64,000 bases of DNA from Parasegetibacter sp. NRK P23 (GCF_023721715.1 NZ_JAMDLG010000007.1:114033-178032); one strand, 5' to 3'; shown: positions 30,429 through 40,704, counted from the stretch's first letter. The notes: generated by a model not told the origin, from the letters alone. Numbers and translations: made by a program.

Positions 30429-31678
30429 GCTACGAATTTTTTTACAATCAGTGAAGCATTGTGTCCGCCGAATCCGAAAGTATTGCTGAGTGCTGCTCTT
30501 ACGGTTCTTTGTTGTGCTTTCCAGAAAGTAAAATTCAGTTGCTGGTCCAGTTCGGGATCGTCCGTAAAGTGGTTGATGGTGGGAGGAACAATATCGTTTT
30601 GTACGCTGAGGATGGAAGCGATGGCTTCTATGGCCCCTGCGGCACCCAGGAGGTGACCCGTCATCGACTTGGTGGAGCTGATGTTCAGGTTATACGCGTG
30701 TTCTCCGAATACGTGTTTGATGGCCTTTGTTTCGGCGATATCACCCAGTGGGGTGGAAGTGCCGTGCACATTGATGTAGTCGATGTCTTCCGGTTTCATT
30801 CCCGCGTCTGCGAGGGCGGCGAACATGACGTTCTTTGCGCCGAGTCCTTCGGGGTGAGGGGCTGTGAGGTGGTGCGCGTCGGCGGTTGCGCCGCCTCCGG
30901 CGATCTCACAATAAATTTTGGCGCCTCTTTTCAGCGCGTGTTCCAGTTCTTCCAGGATCAGCACACCTGCGCCTTCACCCATTACAAAACCATCGCGTTC
31001 CTTATCGAAGGGGCGGCTGGCTGTTTTGGGGTCGTCGTTTCTTTCGCTGAGCGCTTTCATGGCGTTAAACCCACCCACACCTGCTTCACTGATTACACTT
31101 TCAGAACCGCCGGAAATAATGATATCGGCTTTTCCGAGACGGATGTAATTGAAGGCGTCGAGGATGGCGTTGGTAGAAGAGGCACAGGCGGAAACAACGG
31201 AGAAGTTTGGTCCTCTGAAACCGTGGCGCATGGAAATATGCCCGGCTGCGATATCGAGGATCATCTTTGGAATAAAGAAAGGATTGAAGCGGGGAGTACC
31301 GTCACCTTTCGCGAAATTGGTCACCTCTTCCTGGAAAGTAATCAATCCGCCGATCCCACTGCCATAGATCACACCTACGCGGTCGGGATTAACGGATTCT
31401 TTGGAGATGCCTGCATCGGCTACCGCTTCATCGCTGGCCACGAGGGCCGTTTGGGTGAAACGGTCGAGTTTGCGGGCTTCTTTTTTGTCCAGATAATTGG
31501 TGGCTTCAAAGTTCTTCAGTTCGCACGCGAAACGTGTTTTGAACTTGCTGCTGTCAAAGAGGGTAATGAAATCGGCGCCAGGTACGCCATTGATCAACCC
31601 GTTCCAAGATTCAGAAACAGAATTACCCAATGGAGTGAGGGCACCGATTCCAGTTACTACAACTCTTTTTAATTCCAT
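30425..31678 (-). CDS. fabF: Beta-ketoacyl-ACP synthase II
   Basis: 417 residues with the KAS active site: Cys in VVSACASSTNAILDA (about 165), His in NVHGTSTPLGD (about 303) and His in STKSMTGHLLGAAGAIEA (about 340), the three catalytic residues of FabF. It condenses malonyl-ACP with acyl-ACP during fatty acid elongation in the cytoplasm. It lies 38 bp downstream of acpP and overlaps rnc by 4 bp. A FabB-type enzyme is less likely, given the close acpP linkage and sequence order. Confidence 0.95.
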   Translation of the reverse strand: MELKRVVVTGIGALTPLGNSVSESWNGLINGVPGADFITLFDSSKFKTRFACELKNFEATNYLDKKEARKLDRFTQTALVASDEAVADAGISKESVNPDRVGVIYGSGIGGLITFQEEVTNFAKGDGTPRFNPFFIPKMILDIAAGHISMRHGFRGPNFSVVSACASSTNAILDAFNYIRLGKADIIISGGSESVISEAGVGGFNAMKALSERNDDPKTASRPFDKERDGFVMGEGAGVLILEELEHALKRGAKIYCEIAGGGATADAHHLTAPHPEGLGAKNVMFAALADAGMKPEDIDYINVHGTSTPLGDIAETKAIKHVFGEHAYNLNISSTKSMTGHLLGAAGAIEAIASILSVQNDIVPPTINHFTDDPELDQQLNFTFWKAQQRTVRAALSNTFGFGGHNASLIVKKFVA

Positions 31679-31716
31679 ATTATCCTTTCTGGATGTTACT
31701 TTCAGATGGAGGGAAA

Positions 31717-31953
31717 TTACTTCGCGTGCTCTTCGAGGTACGCTACTGCCTGTCCTACAGTGGTGATGGTCTCAGCTTGTTCATCAGGAATAGAGATGTT
31801 GAATTCCTTCTCAAATTCCATGATCAGTTCCACGGTGTCGAGTGAATCAGCACCTAAGTCGTTCGTAAAAGAAGCTTCGTTGGTTACTTCAGCTTCATCA
31901 ACGCCTAATTTGTCGACAATGATTTTCTTCACTCTTGTTGCGATGTCTGACAT
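31717..31953 (-). CDS. acpP: Acyl carrier protein
   Basis: 78 residues, with the phosphopantetheine attachment serine in [17 protein letters not shown] (about residue 38) and the acidic four-helix ACP pattern. It is the first gene of acpP-fabF-rnc, the usual fatty-acid synthesis linkage. The divergent GNAT gene starts 85 bp away, so the gap should hold both promoters. Confidence 0.97.
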   Translation of the reverse strand: MSDIATRVKKIIVDKLGVDEAEVTNEASFTNDLGADSLDTVELIMEFEKEFNISIPDEQAETITTVGQAVAYLEEHAK

Positions 31954-32038
31954 TTTTGTAAGATTTAATTATGGGTGCAAAAATAGAATTTTTGAGCAAA
32001 TTGCAATCAATCACAGATTTTTGTTAAAAAACTTCTTC

Positions 32039-32476
32039 ATGGCACTGAAACTCATCGAGCACGGTTCCCCGGAATATAAGCAAATGGTGGACCTCCGTTA
32101 CCAGGTATTGCGTCAACCGCTGGGTTTGTCATTCGACGACGTCCAACTCGCGGCGGAAAAGGAAGATATACTCATCGGGGCATTTGATGAAGAGGACCTG
32201 CTCGCCTGTTGTGTACTCACAAAAGAAGACAGTGATACGGTTCGGTTAAGGCAGATGGCGGTACAGAATAACCTGCAGGGCAAGGGAATAGGCGCCACCC
32301 TGATGAACTTCGCTGAAAATATCGCGCGCGACAGAGGTTTTACCCGGCTCACCATGCACGCGCGCAAAACCGCGGTAGGCTTTTATGAGAAACTGGGTTA
32401 CAATGTTTGCAGCGACGAATTCCTGGAAGTGACTATCCCGCATTATGTAATGGAGAAATCCCTGCTTCAGTTCTGA
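32039..32476 (+). CDS. GNAT-family N-acetyltransferase
   Basis: The ATG at 32039 (MALKLIEHGSPEYKQMVDLR) is chosen; a much longer in-frame upstream extension runs antisense through acpP and is not credible. 145 residues with the acetyl-CoA motif A LQGKGIGATLMNFAENIARDRG (about 80) and the motif B tail VGFYEKLGYNVCSDEF. The substrate is not predictable. RLRQMAVQ before motif A is typical of the ElaA-like/unassigned GNATs. It stands alone, divergent from acpP. Confidence 0.85.
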   Translation: MALKLIEHGSPEYKQMVDLRYQVLRQPLGLSFDDVQLAAEKEDILIGAFDEEDLLACCVLTKEDSDTVRLRQMAVQNNLQGKGIGATLMNFAENIARDRGFTRLTMHARKTAVGFYEKLGYNVCSDEFLEVTIPHYVMEKSLLQF

Positions 32477-32606
32477 TCTTTTACACGGAGAAGTTGTTGC
32501 AGAACATTCGTCCTACCTGCTTTTCTGTGAAATCTACCTTTTGCGCACCGGATTATTACCGGAACTTTATCCGCTTTTTAGTTGTTTCTAATCTATAATA
32601 CAGCAC

Positions 32607-33686
32607 ATGAGCATCGGAAAAATTCTCCGTATCGTATTGATTCTTGCCATATTGGGGGTAATTACCTGGCTGGTGGTAGAGAAAGTTTCCCGCACCGAAA
32701 AGGCCGCTGAAAAGAATGCCCCTGCAAAAAGTTCCGGCGCTTTCCTGGCCGATGGTTTCGTGGTGGCCACTTCTTCCATCAATAATTCCGTGGATGCGGC
32801 AGGTACACTTGCCAGCAACGAAATGATAGAACTCAAATCCGAGATCACGGGCCGGGTAACAGGTATATTTTTTAAAGAAGGCGCCCAGGTAAAAAAGGGT
32901 GATCTGCTGGTGAAACTATATGATGAAGATATCCGGGCACAGATCAAAAAACTGGAATACCAGAAGAGTTTAGCCGAAAAAACGCTTGAAAGGCAGAAAG
33001 AATTGCTGAAAATAAGTGGTATAAGTCAGCAGGAAGTAGATATCTCCGCCAATCAGGTAGATATATATAATGCTGATGTGTTGTACCAGAAGGCGCTTTT
33101 GCAACGCACGGAACTGCGTGCACCGTTCAGCGGCATCATCGGAATCCGCAACATCAGCGAGGGGGCGATCATCGCGCCCACCACTGTAATCGCTACTTTA
33201 TTGCAGAACAATCCCCTTAAAATAGATTTCACCATCCCCGAAAAGTACCGCCCCGTCATCAATACCAAAGATTATATAGAGTTTACCGTAGCCGGCGATA
33301 CCAACCGCTATCGTGGTAATATATATGTAATCGATCCACAGATCGACCTCACCACCCGCACGGTGAAGATCAGGGCCCTGGCCTCCAATCCTTCCGGAAA
33401 GCTTTCTCCAGGCACGTTCGCCAGCATCAAACTTGTTTTACGCAATACCCCGGATGCCCTTATGATTCCCTCCCAGGCGGTGATTCCCGGCTCCCGCGAT
33501 AAAAAAGTAATTGTGTCTGAAAACGGTCAAACCAGGTTCGTGACCGTGGAAACCGGCTTGCGTACCGAACAGGAAGTACAGATCACTTCCGGTCTGCAAC
33601 CGGGCGATACCATCCTCATCAGTGGCATGATGCAGGCGAAACCCGGCATGCCCGTGAAGTTCACCAACCTGAAAAAACCAGCCTGA
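32607..33686 (+). CDS. RND efflux periplasmic adaptor (membrane fusion protein)
   Basis: 359 residues. An N-terminal membrane anchor (about 5-25) precedes the HlyD/AcrA plan: lipoyl-like domain (ELKSEITGRVTGIFFKEGAQVKKGDLLVKL), a coiled-coil hairpin (about 110-160), the second lipoyl half (RAPFSGIIGIRNISEGAII), and beta-barrel and membrane-proximal domains. It links the inner-membrane pump to the outer-membrane channel. The start of a three-gene operon with 6-bp and 11-bp gaps to the next genes. Confidence 0.92.
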   Translation: MSIGKILRIVLILAILGVITWLVVEKVSRTEKAAEKNAPAKSSGAFLADGFVVATSSINNSVDAAGTLASNEMIELKSEITGRVTGIFFKEGAQVKKGDLLVKLYDEDIRAQIKKLEYQKSLAEKTLERQKELLKISGISQQEVDISANQVDIYNADVLYQKALLQRTELRAPFSGIIGIRNISEGAIIAPTTVIATLLQNNPLKIDFTIPEKYRPVINTKDYIEFTVAGDTNRYRGNIYVIDPQIDLTTRTVKIRALASNPSGKLSPGTFASIKLVLRNTPDALMIPSQAVIPGSRDKKVIVSENGQTRFVTVETGLRTEQEVQITSGLQPGDTILISGMMQAKPGMPVKFTNLKKPA

Positions 33687-33692
33687 TAATAT

Positions 33693-36600
33693 ATGAGTTT
33701 ACCATCCCTCTCGTTAAAAAGGCCGGTTTTCGCCATCGTGATGAACATCATCATCGTACTGTTCGGTGTGGTGGGCTTTACTTTCCTTGGCGTCCGCGAT
33801 TTCCCTGCCATCGATCCACCCATTGTGAACGTGCGCACTTCCTACCCCGGTGCCAATTCGGATATCATTGAAACACAGATCACCGAACCGCTGGAGAAAT
33901 CCATCAACGGCATCGCCGGTATCAAAAATATCTCTTCCAGCTCCAGCCAGGGTTCCAGCAATATCACGGTAGAATTCGACCTGGGTATCGACCTGGAAGC
34001 CGCCGCCAACGACGTGCGCGACAAGGTTTCCCAGGCACAACGCAGTTTGCCCCCGGATATCGACGCGCCGCCCGTGGTTTCCAAAGAAGACGCGAACTCC
34101 GACGCCATCCTCGCCATGACCGTGCAGAGTAATGTCCGGAACCAGTTGGAAATCACGGAATATGCGAGTAATGTACTCGTAGAGAAATTACAAACCATTC
34201 CCGGCGTGAGTTCCATCCGTATATGGGGCGAAAAGCGTTACGCCATGCGGCTTTGGATGGATCCGGTAAAGCTCTCAGCGTATAGTCTTACACCAAGTGA
34301 TGTGCAAGCCGCGCTGCAACAACAGAACGTGGAACTTCCCGGTGGGAAGATCGCGGGTAACGCCACGGAGCTTACCGTACGCACCTTCGGGAGACTTAAT
34401 ACAGAAGACGATTTCAACAACCTGATCCTTAAAAATGAAAACGGCAGCACCATCCGATTCCGTGATATCGGGCAGGCTATACTTGGTCCGGAGAATGAGG
34501 AAACCATTCTGAAAGAATCGGGTGTACCCATGGTGGCGCTGGCGTTAACGCCGCAGCCGGGTTCCAACTATGTAGCCATTACCGATGAATTTTACAAACG
34601 ATACGACCAGCTCAAAAAAGACCTTCCCGAAGACATCATCACCAATGTAGCCTTTGACAATACGCGTTTTATCCGCAAATCGATACTCGAAGTGGAAGAA
34701 ACGCTCATCATCGCGCTGGTGCTGGTGATCCTGATCATCTACCTTTTCTTCCGCGACTGGCTCATGGCCTTCCGCCCATTGGTAGACATTCCCGTTTCGC
34801 TGATCGCGGCGTTCTTTATCATGTATTTGTGCGGGTTCACCATTAATATCCTTACGTTACTGGCCATTGTACTGGCAACAGGACTGGTGGTGGATGACGG
34901 CATCGTGGTAACAGAAAACATTTACAAAAAAATTGAAGCGGGCATGCCACGGATGCGCGCCGCCAAAGAAGGTTCTGAAGAAATATTCTTCGCGGTCATC
35001 GCCACGTCCATCACGCTGGCTTTTGTGTTCCTGCCCATAGTTTTCCTGGAGGGCTTCGTAGGAAGCCTGTTCCGTGAATTCGCCATCGTGGTAGCGGGTG
35101 CGGTATTGGTTTCCGCCTTTGTATCGCTTACGTTAACACCTGTATTGAACGTGAAACTGGGGAAGAAAACGCACACCCATTCCTGGTTCTACCGCAAAAC
35201 GGAACCTTTCTTTACAGGTATGGAAACGGGTTACCAACGTTCCCTGGAAAAATTCATGAAAATCAGGTGGACCGCTATGCTGATTATCCTGGGTTGTGTG
35301 GCGCTCATCTTTTTCGCCTTCCGTTCCCTGCAATCGGAACTGGCGCCCCTGGAGGACCGTAGCCAGTTCAGGCTTTCCTTCTCCGCGCCGGAAGGTACCG
35401 CATACGATTATATGGCCGCGTACATGGATGAAGTGGTTGATTTCATTATTGATTCCGTTCCTGAAAAAAAGGCCCTCATCACCGTTACTTCCCCTGGATT
35501 CAGTGGTGCGGGCGCCGTAAACAGTGGCTTCGCGAATATCGTTTTGAACGAACCCAATGAGCGGACACGCTCACAAAAGGATATCGTGAACATGGTGAAC
35601 CGCAACATGAAGAATTTCCCGCAGGGAAAAGTGTTCGCCACCGAGCAGCAGACCATCCAGGTGGGAAGAAGGGGAGGGTTACCCGTTTCCTTCGTATTGC
35701 AGCACATCAACTTTGATAGTCTTTCCGCGGTTTTGCCGCGTTTCCTCGACGAAGCCGGCCAGAACCCCGTTTTCGCGAACGTGGATGTGGACCTGAAATT
35801 CAATAAACCAGAACTCCGTATTGAGATCAATCGTGCAAAAGCAAGTGAACTCGGAGTTTCTGTAGATGATATCTCTCAAACCCTGCAACTGGCGCTCAGT
35901 AACCTGCGCTATGGTTATTTCGTCCGCAACGGAAAGCAGTACCAGGTGATGGGGCAGGTATTCCGGGCCAACCGCGATAAACCCGCCGATCTCCAGAATA
36001 TTTATGTAAGAAATAGTCGGGGCGAAGCCATTCAACTCGATAACCTCGTTACTATTGAAGAGAAGACGAGTCCGCCTGTGATCTACCACTTCAACCGGTA
36101 CAAATCCGCCACCGTTTCAGCGAGCCTGGCACCGGGCAAAACAATTGGCGACGGGGTGGACGCGATGTACGGGATAGTGGACAAACTGAAAAAGGAAGGC
36201 GTGATGGACGATTCATTCAATACCGCGCTATCCGGTTCTTCCCGCGATTTCGCTGAAAGCGGCTCCAATACATCCTTTGCCCTGCTCCTTGCCCTGGCAC
36301 TGATTTACCTGGTACTGGCCGCACAGTTCGAAAGCTGGATCGACCCGCTCACCATCATGCTTACCGTACCGCTGGCATTTGCCGGAGCGTTGTTCTCCCT
36401 GTGGATATTCGACCAAACCTGGAACATCTTCTCCCAGATCGGGGTGATCATGCTGATCGGGCTGGTCACGAAAAACGGTATCCTCATCGTGGAATTCGCG
36501 AACCAAAAGCGCGACGAAGGATTGAGCAAGTCGGAAGCCGCAATTGTAGCATCTTCCATGCGTTTGCGGCCCATCCTCATGACCAGCCTGGCCATGGCGT

Positions 36601-36812
36601 TGGGCGCTTTACCCATCGCCCTGTCGCTCGGCGCGGCTTCTACCAGCCGTATCCCGCTTGGAATTGTAATTGTGGGTGGCATCATGTTCTCGCTGGTACT
36701 CACTTTGTACGTGATCCCAGCGATGTATTCTTATTTGTCAAGAAGAAAAAAATCGAAGGACGCGGATGAACTGGTAGACGAAGAAGCCAGCATTTCCGTG
36801 GCCCAGGTATAA
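33693..36812 (+). CDS. RND efflux permease (AcrB/HAE1 type)
   Basis: 1039 residues with twelve membrane helices and two large periplasmic loops. Typical blocks are RPVFAIVMNIIIVLFGVVGFTFLG, LLAIVLATGLVVDDGIVVTENI (proton-relay Asp pair in helix 4, about 405) and IGLVTKNGILIVEFANQKRD. The proton-driven trimer exports drugs or other amphipathic compounds. Sequence alone does not tell whether the substrates are drugs, dyes, lipids or metals; metal (CusA) type is unlikely since no Met-rich signature is seen. Confidence 0.93.
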   Translation: MSLPSLSLKRPVFAIVMNIIIVLFGVVGFTFLGVRDFPAIDPPIVNVRTSYPGANSDIIETQITEPLEKSINGIAGIKNISSSSSQGSSNITVEFDLGIDLEAAANDVRDKVSQAQRSLPPDIDAPPVVSKEDANSDAILAMTVQSNVRNQLEITEYASNVLVEKLQTIPGVSSIRIWGEKRYAMRLWMDPVKLSAYSLTPSDVQAALQQQNVELPGGKIAGNATELTVRTFGRLNTEDDFNNLILKNENGSTIRFRDIGQAILGPENEETILKESGVPMVALALTPQPGSNYVAITDEFYKRYDQLKKDLPEDIITNVAFDNTRFIRKSILEVEETLIIALVLVILIIYLFFRDWLMAFRPLVDIPVSLIAAFFIMYLCGFTINILTLLAIVLATGLVVDDGIVVTENIYKKIEAGMPRMRAAKEGSEEIFFAVIATSITLAFVFLPIVFLEGFVGSLFREFAIVVAGAVLVSAFVSLTLTPVLNVKLGKKTHTHSWFYRKTEPFFTGMETGYQRSLEKFMKIRWTAMLIILGCVALIFFAFRSLQSELAPLEDRSQFRLSFSAPEGTAYDYMAAYMDEVVDFIIDSVPEKKALITVTSPGFSGAGAVNSGFANIVLNEPNERTRSQKDIVNMVNRNMKNFPQGKVFATEQQTIQVGRRGGLPVSFVLQHINFDSLSAVLPRFLDEAGQNPVFANVDVDLKFNKPELRIEINRAKASELGVSVDDISQTLQLALSNLRYGYFVRNGKQYQVMGQVFRANRDKPADLQNIYVRNSRGEAIQLDNLVTIEEKTSPPVIYHFNRYKSATVSASLAPGKTIGDGVDAMYGIVDKLKKEGVMDDSFNTALSGSSRDFAESGSNTSFALLLALALIYLVLAAQFESWIDPLTIMLTVPLAFAGALFSLWIFDQTWNIFSQIGVIMLIGLVTKNGILIVEFANQKRDEGLSKSEAAIVASSMRLRPILMTSLAMALGALPIALSLGAASTSRIPLGIVIVGGIMFSLVLTLYVIPAMYSYLSRRKKSKDADELVDEEASISVAQV

Positions 36813-36823
36813 AAAGCATCAGC

Positions 36824-38155
36824 ATGAAGCAATATTTGCTCCGATCTATACTGCTCACCACATTGGGTTTTCTGGCAACCGGTATTTCCGCGCAAAACCT
36901 GCTTACGCCGGAAGACGCCATTGCTGCCGCGTTGGAGAAAAACTACGATATAAAACTGGTGCGGAACGATTCAGCTTCCTTCGCCGTGGATTACCAGTAT
37001 TCCTATGCCGGCTTCCTACCCCGCATCAACGGTACGGCTTCAAAAACCTGGAACGTGAACCGGCAGAAGCAGGAACTGAGCAATGGCACCAAACGCGATA
37101 CCAGCGGCATTCAATCCAACAACCTATCTGCCTCTATCGGAATGAACTGGACCCTGTTCGATGGCCTTAAAATGTTCGCCACGCGCGAAAGACTGAAACA
37201 ATTCCAGGCACTGGGCGAATTAACGGTGAAGAACCAGGTGGTGAATACGGTGGCCGATGTGCTCGTGAACTATTACAATATTGTTCGCCAGAAGCAACAA
37301 CTGCGCGCCATCGAAGAGCAGATGTCGATCAACGAAGAGCGTGTGAAAATCGCCGATCAGAAGATATTTTCGGGGCTGGGTTCCAAACCCGAACTGCTCC
37401 AGGCGAAAGTGGACCTGAACGCCCAAAAAGCTTCCAGGCTGGAACAATTAACGTTAATAGGGCAACTCCGCGACCAGCTCAACCAACTGATAGGCCTGAA
37501 TGTGGGAGAAGTGTACGAAGTACTTGATTCTATTCCCATCAACAGCGGGTTAAGTCTGGGAGAAATCACGCAGAACCTGGACCAGACCAACCCCGCACTT
37601 CTGCTGACCAAAAAGAACATAGATATCGCCGGGCTGGTATTGAAGGAAAGACGGGCGGAACTTTGGCCCACACTGAGTTTAAATACATCGTATAACCTTT
37701 CACGTAATGTGAACAAAGCGGTGATCAACACCTTTACGCCGTTGTTCAACCAGAACCTGGGTTTCAATTACGGCTTCGGTTTATCGGTCCCCATTCTCAA
37801 CGGATTCAATACAAGAAGACTCATTAAACAGGCTGAACTGGACATCGCTTACCAGGAAACCTTCTACGACAACCAGCGTTCACTCATCAACGTGGCCATC
37901 AGCAATGCTTTCAAGGATTATGTATTGCAGAAGGACCTGCTGGCGCTGGAAGAAGAGAACATTCAACTGGCGAAAGAAAATGTGGTGATCGCGCTGGCGC
38001 GCTTCAAGCAGGGACTGTTCACCAACCTGGAACTGCGTGAAGCGCAAATCAGTCTGGAACAGGGCTACAACAGGTTGATCGCCGCACGGTACAATACCAA
38101 ACTTGCTGAAACCGAGTTGCTCCGGCAGAAGGGAGAACTCATCATCACCCGCTGA
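36824..38155 (+). CDS. TolC-family outer membrane channel
   Basis: 443 residues with a signal peptide (SILLTTLGFLATGISAQ). Two structural repeats of long coiled-coil helices are visible (LTPEDAIAAALEKNYDIKLVRND and the homologous QTNPALLLTKKNIDIAGLVLKERRAEL), as in TolC/OprM. It completes the adaptor-pump-channel operon and would form the outer-membrane duct. The 3' end abuts the convergent gene at 38156 without a gap. Confidence 0.92.
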   Translation: MKQYLLRSILLTTLGFLATGISAQNLLTPEDAIAAALEKNYDIKLVRNDSASFAVDYQYSYAGFLPRINGTASKTWNVNRQKQELSNGTKRDTSGIQSNNLSASIGMNWTLFDGLKMFATRERLKQFQALGELTVKNQVVNTVADVLVNYYNIVRQKQQLRAIEEQMSINEERVKIADQKIFSGLGSKPELLQAKVDLNAQKASRLEQLTLIGQLRDQLNQLIGLNVGEVYEVLDSIPINSGLSLGEITQNLDQTNPALLLTKKNIDIAGLVLKERRAELWPTLSLNTSYNLSRNVNKAVINTFTPLFNQNLGFNYGFGLSVPILNGFNTRRLIKQAELDIAYQETFYDNQRSLINVAISNAFKDYVLQKDLLALEEENIQLAKENVVIALARFKQGLFTNLELREAQISLEQGYNRLIAARYNTKLAETELLRQKGELIITR

Positions 38156-38635
38156 TCAGCCTTTTCTTACCCGTTCGCTGATGAATTTTCTCACCTCAAT
38201 GGTGCTGGGATCGCCCTGCATCGCATCTTTCGGTACGAGGAAAAAAGATTTCGCATCGAAGTAGAGGTGAAAGAAATAAGGACTTTCCATGTAATAACTG
38301 ATCTGTTTCCAGTTCCAGGAACGTTCACCCATTTGTGTACGCAACACAATATGTTCATCCCGGAAACTCATCGAGAAATGATCTTTGAAGGTGTGTGATT
38401 TTTTGTAGATGCTGCCGGGAAGAATGCGCCATATCACCAGCATCAGCGCGAACCACAGCAAAGAAAATATCAGGAAGGAGATGGTTTGAATGTATTTGAG
38501 GTAGAAGAATACGGCAGAAGTAAGCGCGAACAGGTTAATAATAATCACAAGTATCTTTAATTCGGGCCTGTTCAGGAAATGATAGCGTAATGCCTGTATC
38601 ACCTGTTTTTTATCGTAACCGAACTGAATGGTCAT
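38156..38635 (-). CDS. YcxB-like membrane protein
   Basis: The ATG at 38635 (MTIQFGYDKKQVIQALRYHFLNRP) is preferred over an upstream in-frame start. 159 residues: a cytoplasmic N-terminus, two membrane helices (about 30-70), and a C-terminal domain with MSFRDEHIVLRTQMGERSWNWKQI and FFLVPKDAM, the YcxB-like (PH-like) pattern. Function unknown in the family. Its stop codon lies directly against that of the TolC gene, so the two are convergent. Confidence 0.65.
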   Translation of the reverse strand: MTIQFGYDKKQVIQALRYHFLNRPELKILVIIINLFALTSAVFFYLKYIQTISFLIFSLLWFALMLVIWRILPGSIYKKSHTFKDHFSMSFRDEHIVLRTQMGERSWNWKQISYYMESPYFFHLYFDAKSFFLVPKDAMQGDPSTIEVRKFISERVRKG

Positions 38636-38987
38636 GGAGCCTTTTTTGATGAATGTTGGCAAAGGTATTGAATGAAATAAAAAGTCCACCTGCTTTTCGC
38701 AAATGGACCTTTTTTCCCTGAACCGTCCTATGTAATATTTTGTGATTTCTTAAAGGCTGATTGTTATGAGTGCAAAGATATCGGCGTCGAATTATAAGTG
38801 CAATACTACGAAGTGGTATATTTTTCTACAATACCCTGTTTAGGGGATTTTCCCGTAAAGCGTAAGTATTTTCGCGGTGATTTGATAAAAGAATTAAATA
38901 GTAGAACCAACTTTTTAAAAAAATAAAAAACGGAATTGATTTAGCGCAATAGTGCTTAATTTTCAGGTTTACCTTGAAACCTTTGTG
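38636..38987. other. Intergenic region between divergent genes
   Basis: 352 bp without a trusted gene. It has an imperfect hairpin with T runs on both sides (about 38679-38717) and otherwise AT-rich sequence that should contain the promoters of the two divergent genes. Confidence 0.5.
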
Positions 38988-39710
38988 ATGAAAAAGACCC
39001 TTGTTTGTACATTGATCCTTATGGCCTTTTCTTTTTATGTTGCCGCCCAAACACAATCTGCGGGCTGGCTCGCAACCTTCAACACCATTAAGACCGGTAA
39101 AAAAACAAGCATTCACTACGATATGCAGTTCCGTTCCTCCGGTCAATGGAAGCAGATGCAGACCATGTTGTTCCGGCCCGGTCTTAACTATCATTTCCGC
39201 AAGAACATGACCGCTACCGTGGGTTATGCTTTGATAGAAAACAGGAGGAACATTACCGGTGTTTCCGGCTACGCACCTGAACACAGGATATGGGAGCAGT
39301 TTATTGTAACGCATCCCGTGGTAAGCGCGGCAGTACAGCACCGTTTCCGGCTGGAGCAGCGGTTTATTGGCCAGCCTGTGGTGGATGGTTCCGGTTTAAA
39401 GACCGACGACTACAATACAGCCAACAGGCTCCGGTATTTTTTCCGTTCCGTGATTCCTTTGCAACAAACGAAAACATTTGAAAAGGGATGGTTCGCTGCC
39501 GTTCAAAATGAATTTTTTGGCAATATTGGAGAGAAATCCAATGTAAATGGCAAGTTTTTTGACCAGAACAGGCTTTACCTGGCCGGCGGCTATCGCATTA
39601 GTAAAAAGATTGATATAGAAGCTGGTTATCTGAACCAATATGTGAACGGGCGCGGTTCGAACTTTACGAATACGCATGTGGCGCAACTGGCGCTTTATAC
39701 AAGACTTTGA
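38988..39710 (+). CDS. DUF2490-like outer membrane protein
   Basis: The ATG at 38988 gives the signal peptide MKKTLVCTLILMAFSFYVAAQ, so the upstream extension is rejected. 240 residues of alternating polar/hydrophobic strands (HYDMQFRSSGQWKQMQTMLFRPGLNYHFRKNMTATVGYAL), ending KKIDIEAGYLNQYVNGRG..., a beta-barrel of the DUF2490 type. Probably an outer membrane protein of unknown role. A single gene unit. Confidence 0.75.
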   Translation: MKKTLVCTLILMAFSFYVAAQTQSAGWLATFNTIKTGKKTSIHYDMQFRSSGQWKQMQTMLFRPGLNYHFRKNMTATVGYALIENRRNITGVSGYAPEHRIWEQFIVTHPVVSAAVQHRFRLEQRFIGQPVVDGSGLKTDDYNTANRLRYFFRSVIPLQQTKTFEKGWFAAVQNEFFGNIGEKSNVNGKFFDQNRLYLAGGYRISKKIDIEAGYLNQYVNGRGSNFTNTHVAQLALYTRL

Positions 39711-39775
39711 TAATTATGCAGATAAAAGCCAGGATTTTTTCGCATTTTTGCAAGCATACCAACGTTTAATAACGG

Positions 39776-40531
39776 ATGAAGCCACAGATCTATCAATCAC
39801 TTACGGAAAAGAAACAACGCGCACTGAAATCCTTCGGTGTGCTGATCGATCCCGATAAAGTGGATATGCCCGCGATAGATCAACTCACCCGGCTGGCCAA
39901 CGAAGCCGGGGTGGACTACCTGCTGGTGGGCGGCAGCCTGGTGGTATCCCAGCACCTTGATGAATGTATTCTTCAGATCCGACAGCAATCGGATATCCCG
40001 GTGATCCTTTTCCCGGGAAGTCCTTCCCAGATCAGTAAGCACGCGGATGCGCTCTTGTACTTATCACTTATTTCCGGCAGAAACCCGGAGTTGCTGATTG
40101 GTCAGCATGTGATTTCTGCCCCCTTCGTCAAGAAGAGTGGTTTGGAGATCATGTCTACCGGGTATATGGTCATCGACGGCGGTGCGCCTACCACGGTTTC
40201 TTACATCAGCAATGCTTCGCCCATTCCTTCCGATAAAAATGAGATTGCGGTTTGTACCGCCATGGCCGGTGAAATGCTGGGCATGAAACTCATTTTCATG
40301 GACGCGGGCAGTGGTGCACGCAAACCCATCTCCGAAGAAATGATCGCGGCTGTTTCCGCTTCTATCGAGGCGCCTTTGCTGGTGGGCGGCGGCATTACCA
40401 CACCCGAAAAAGCCTGGCGCAATTGCAGGGCCGGAGCGGATGTGGTGATTGTAGGCAACGCCATTGAAAAAGACATTACGCTGATTAAAGAAATGAGCGC
40501 TGCCGTGAAAGAAGCGGCGGTTTCTATCTAA
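39776..40531 (+). CDS. Geranylgeranylglyceryl/heptaprenylglyceryl phosphate synthase (PcrB-like)
   Basis: 251 residues, a TIM barrel with the family motifs GVLIDPDK, YLLVGGSLVVS, LFPGSPSQIS, MSTGYMVIDGG, DAGSGARKPI and LLVGGGITTPEKA (phosphate loop). Group II enzymes of Bacteroidota transfer a polyprenyl group to sn-glycerol 1-phosphate, giving ether lipids, unlike the archaeal group I. The length and VGNAIEKD end fit. The physiological product in this phylum is not settled; a lipid role is inferred from the family. Confidence 0.9.
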   Translation: MKPQIYQSLTEKKQRALKSFGVLIDPDKVDMPAIDQLTRLANEAGVDYLLVGGSLVVSQHLDECILQIRQQSDIPVILFPGSPSQISKHADALLYLSLISGRNPELLIGQHVISAPFVKKSGLEIMSTGYMVIDGGAPTTVSYISNASPIPSDKNEIAVCTAMAGEMLGMKLIFMDAGSGARKPISEEMIAAVSASIEAPLLVGGGITTPEKAWRNCRAGADVVIVGNAIEKDITLIKEMSAAVKEAAVSI

Positions 40532-40587
40532 ATTGCGCGGTGCCGCAGGCACCGAAGCAATCTCCCATCGACTCGCACAAAAATTCC

Positions 40588-40612
40588 CGCAACGACGCCA
40601 CGGCGCTACGTT
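40588..40612. repeat. REP-like repeat variant, left arm
   Basis: CGCAACGACGCC...GCTACGTT, related to 26631-26657 and inverted relative to 40705-40729 (22 of 25 positions pair). Confidence 0.7.
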
Positions 40613-40704
40613 AAACACGCTCATTTATATAAATCAGATTGTGCTTGTGATGTTGTGCGCAAACATGGCACACTTCTACTGCAGAATTATACTAAGAGGC
40701 TGCC

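Noticed and set aside
30461..31672. 403-codon plus-strand reading frame antisense to fabF
   Set aside because: fabF has all catalytic motifs; the antisense frame gives a Cys/Gly-rich product with no known domain, a by-product of the codon usage of fabF.
31706..32038. Long N-terminal extension of the GNAT protein
   Set aside because: It runs antisense through acpP. The ATG at 32039 starts exactly where the family begins.
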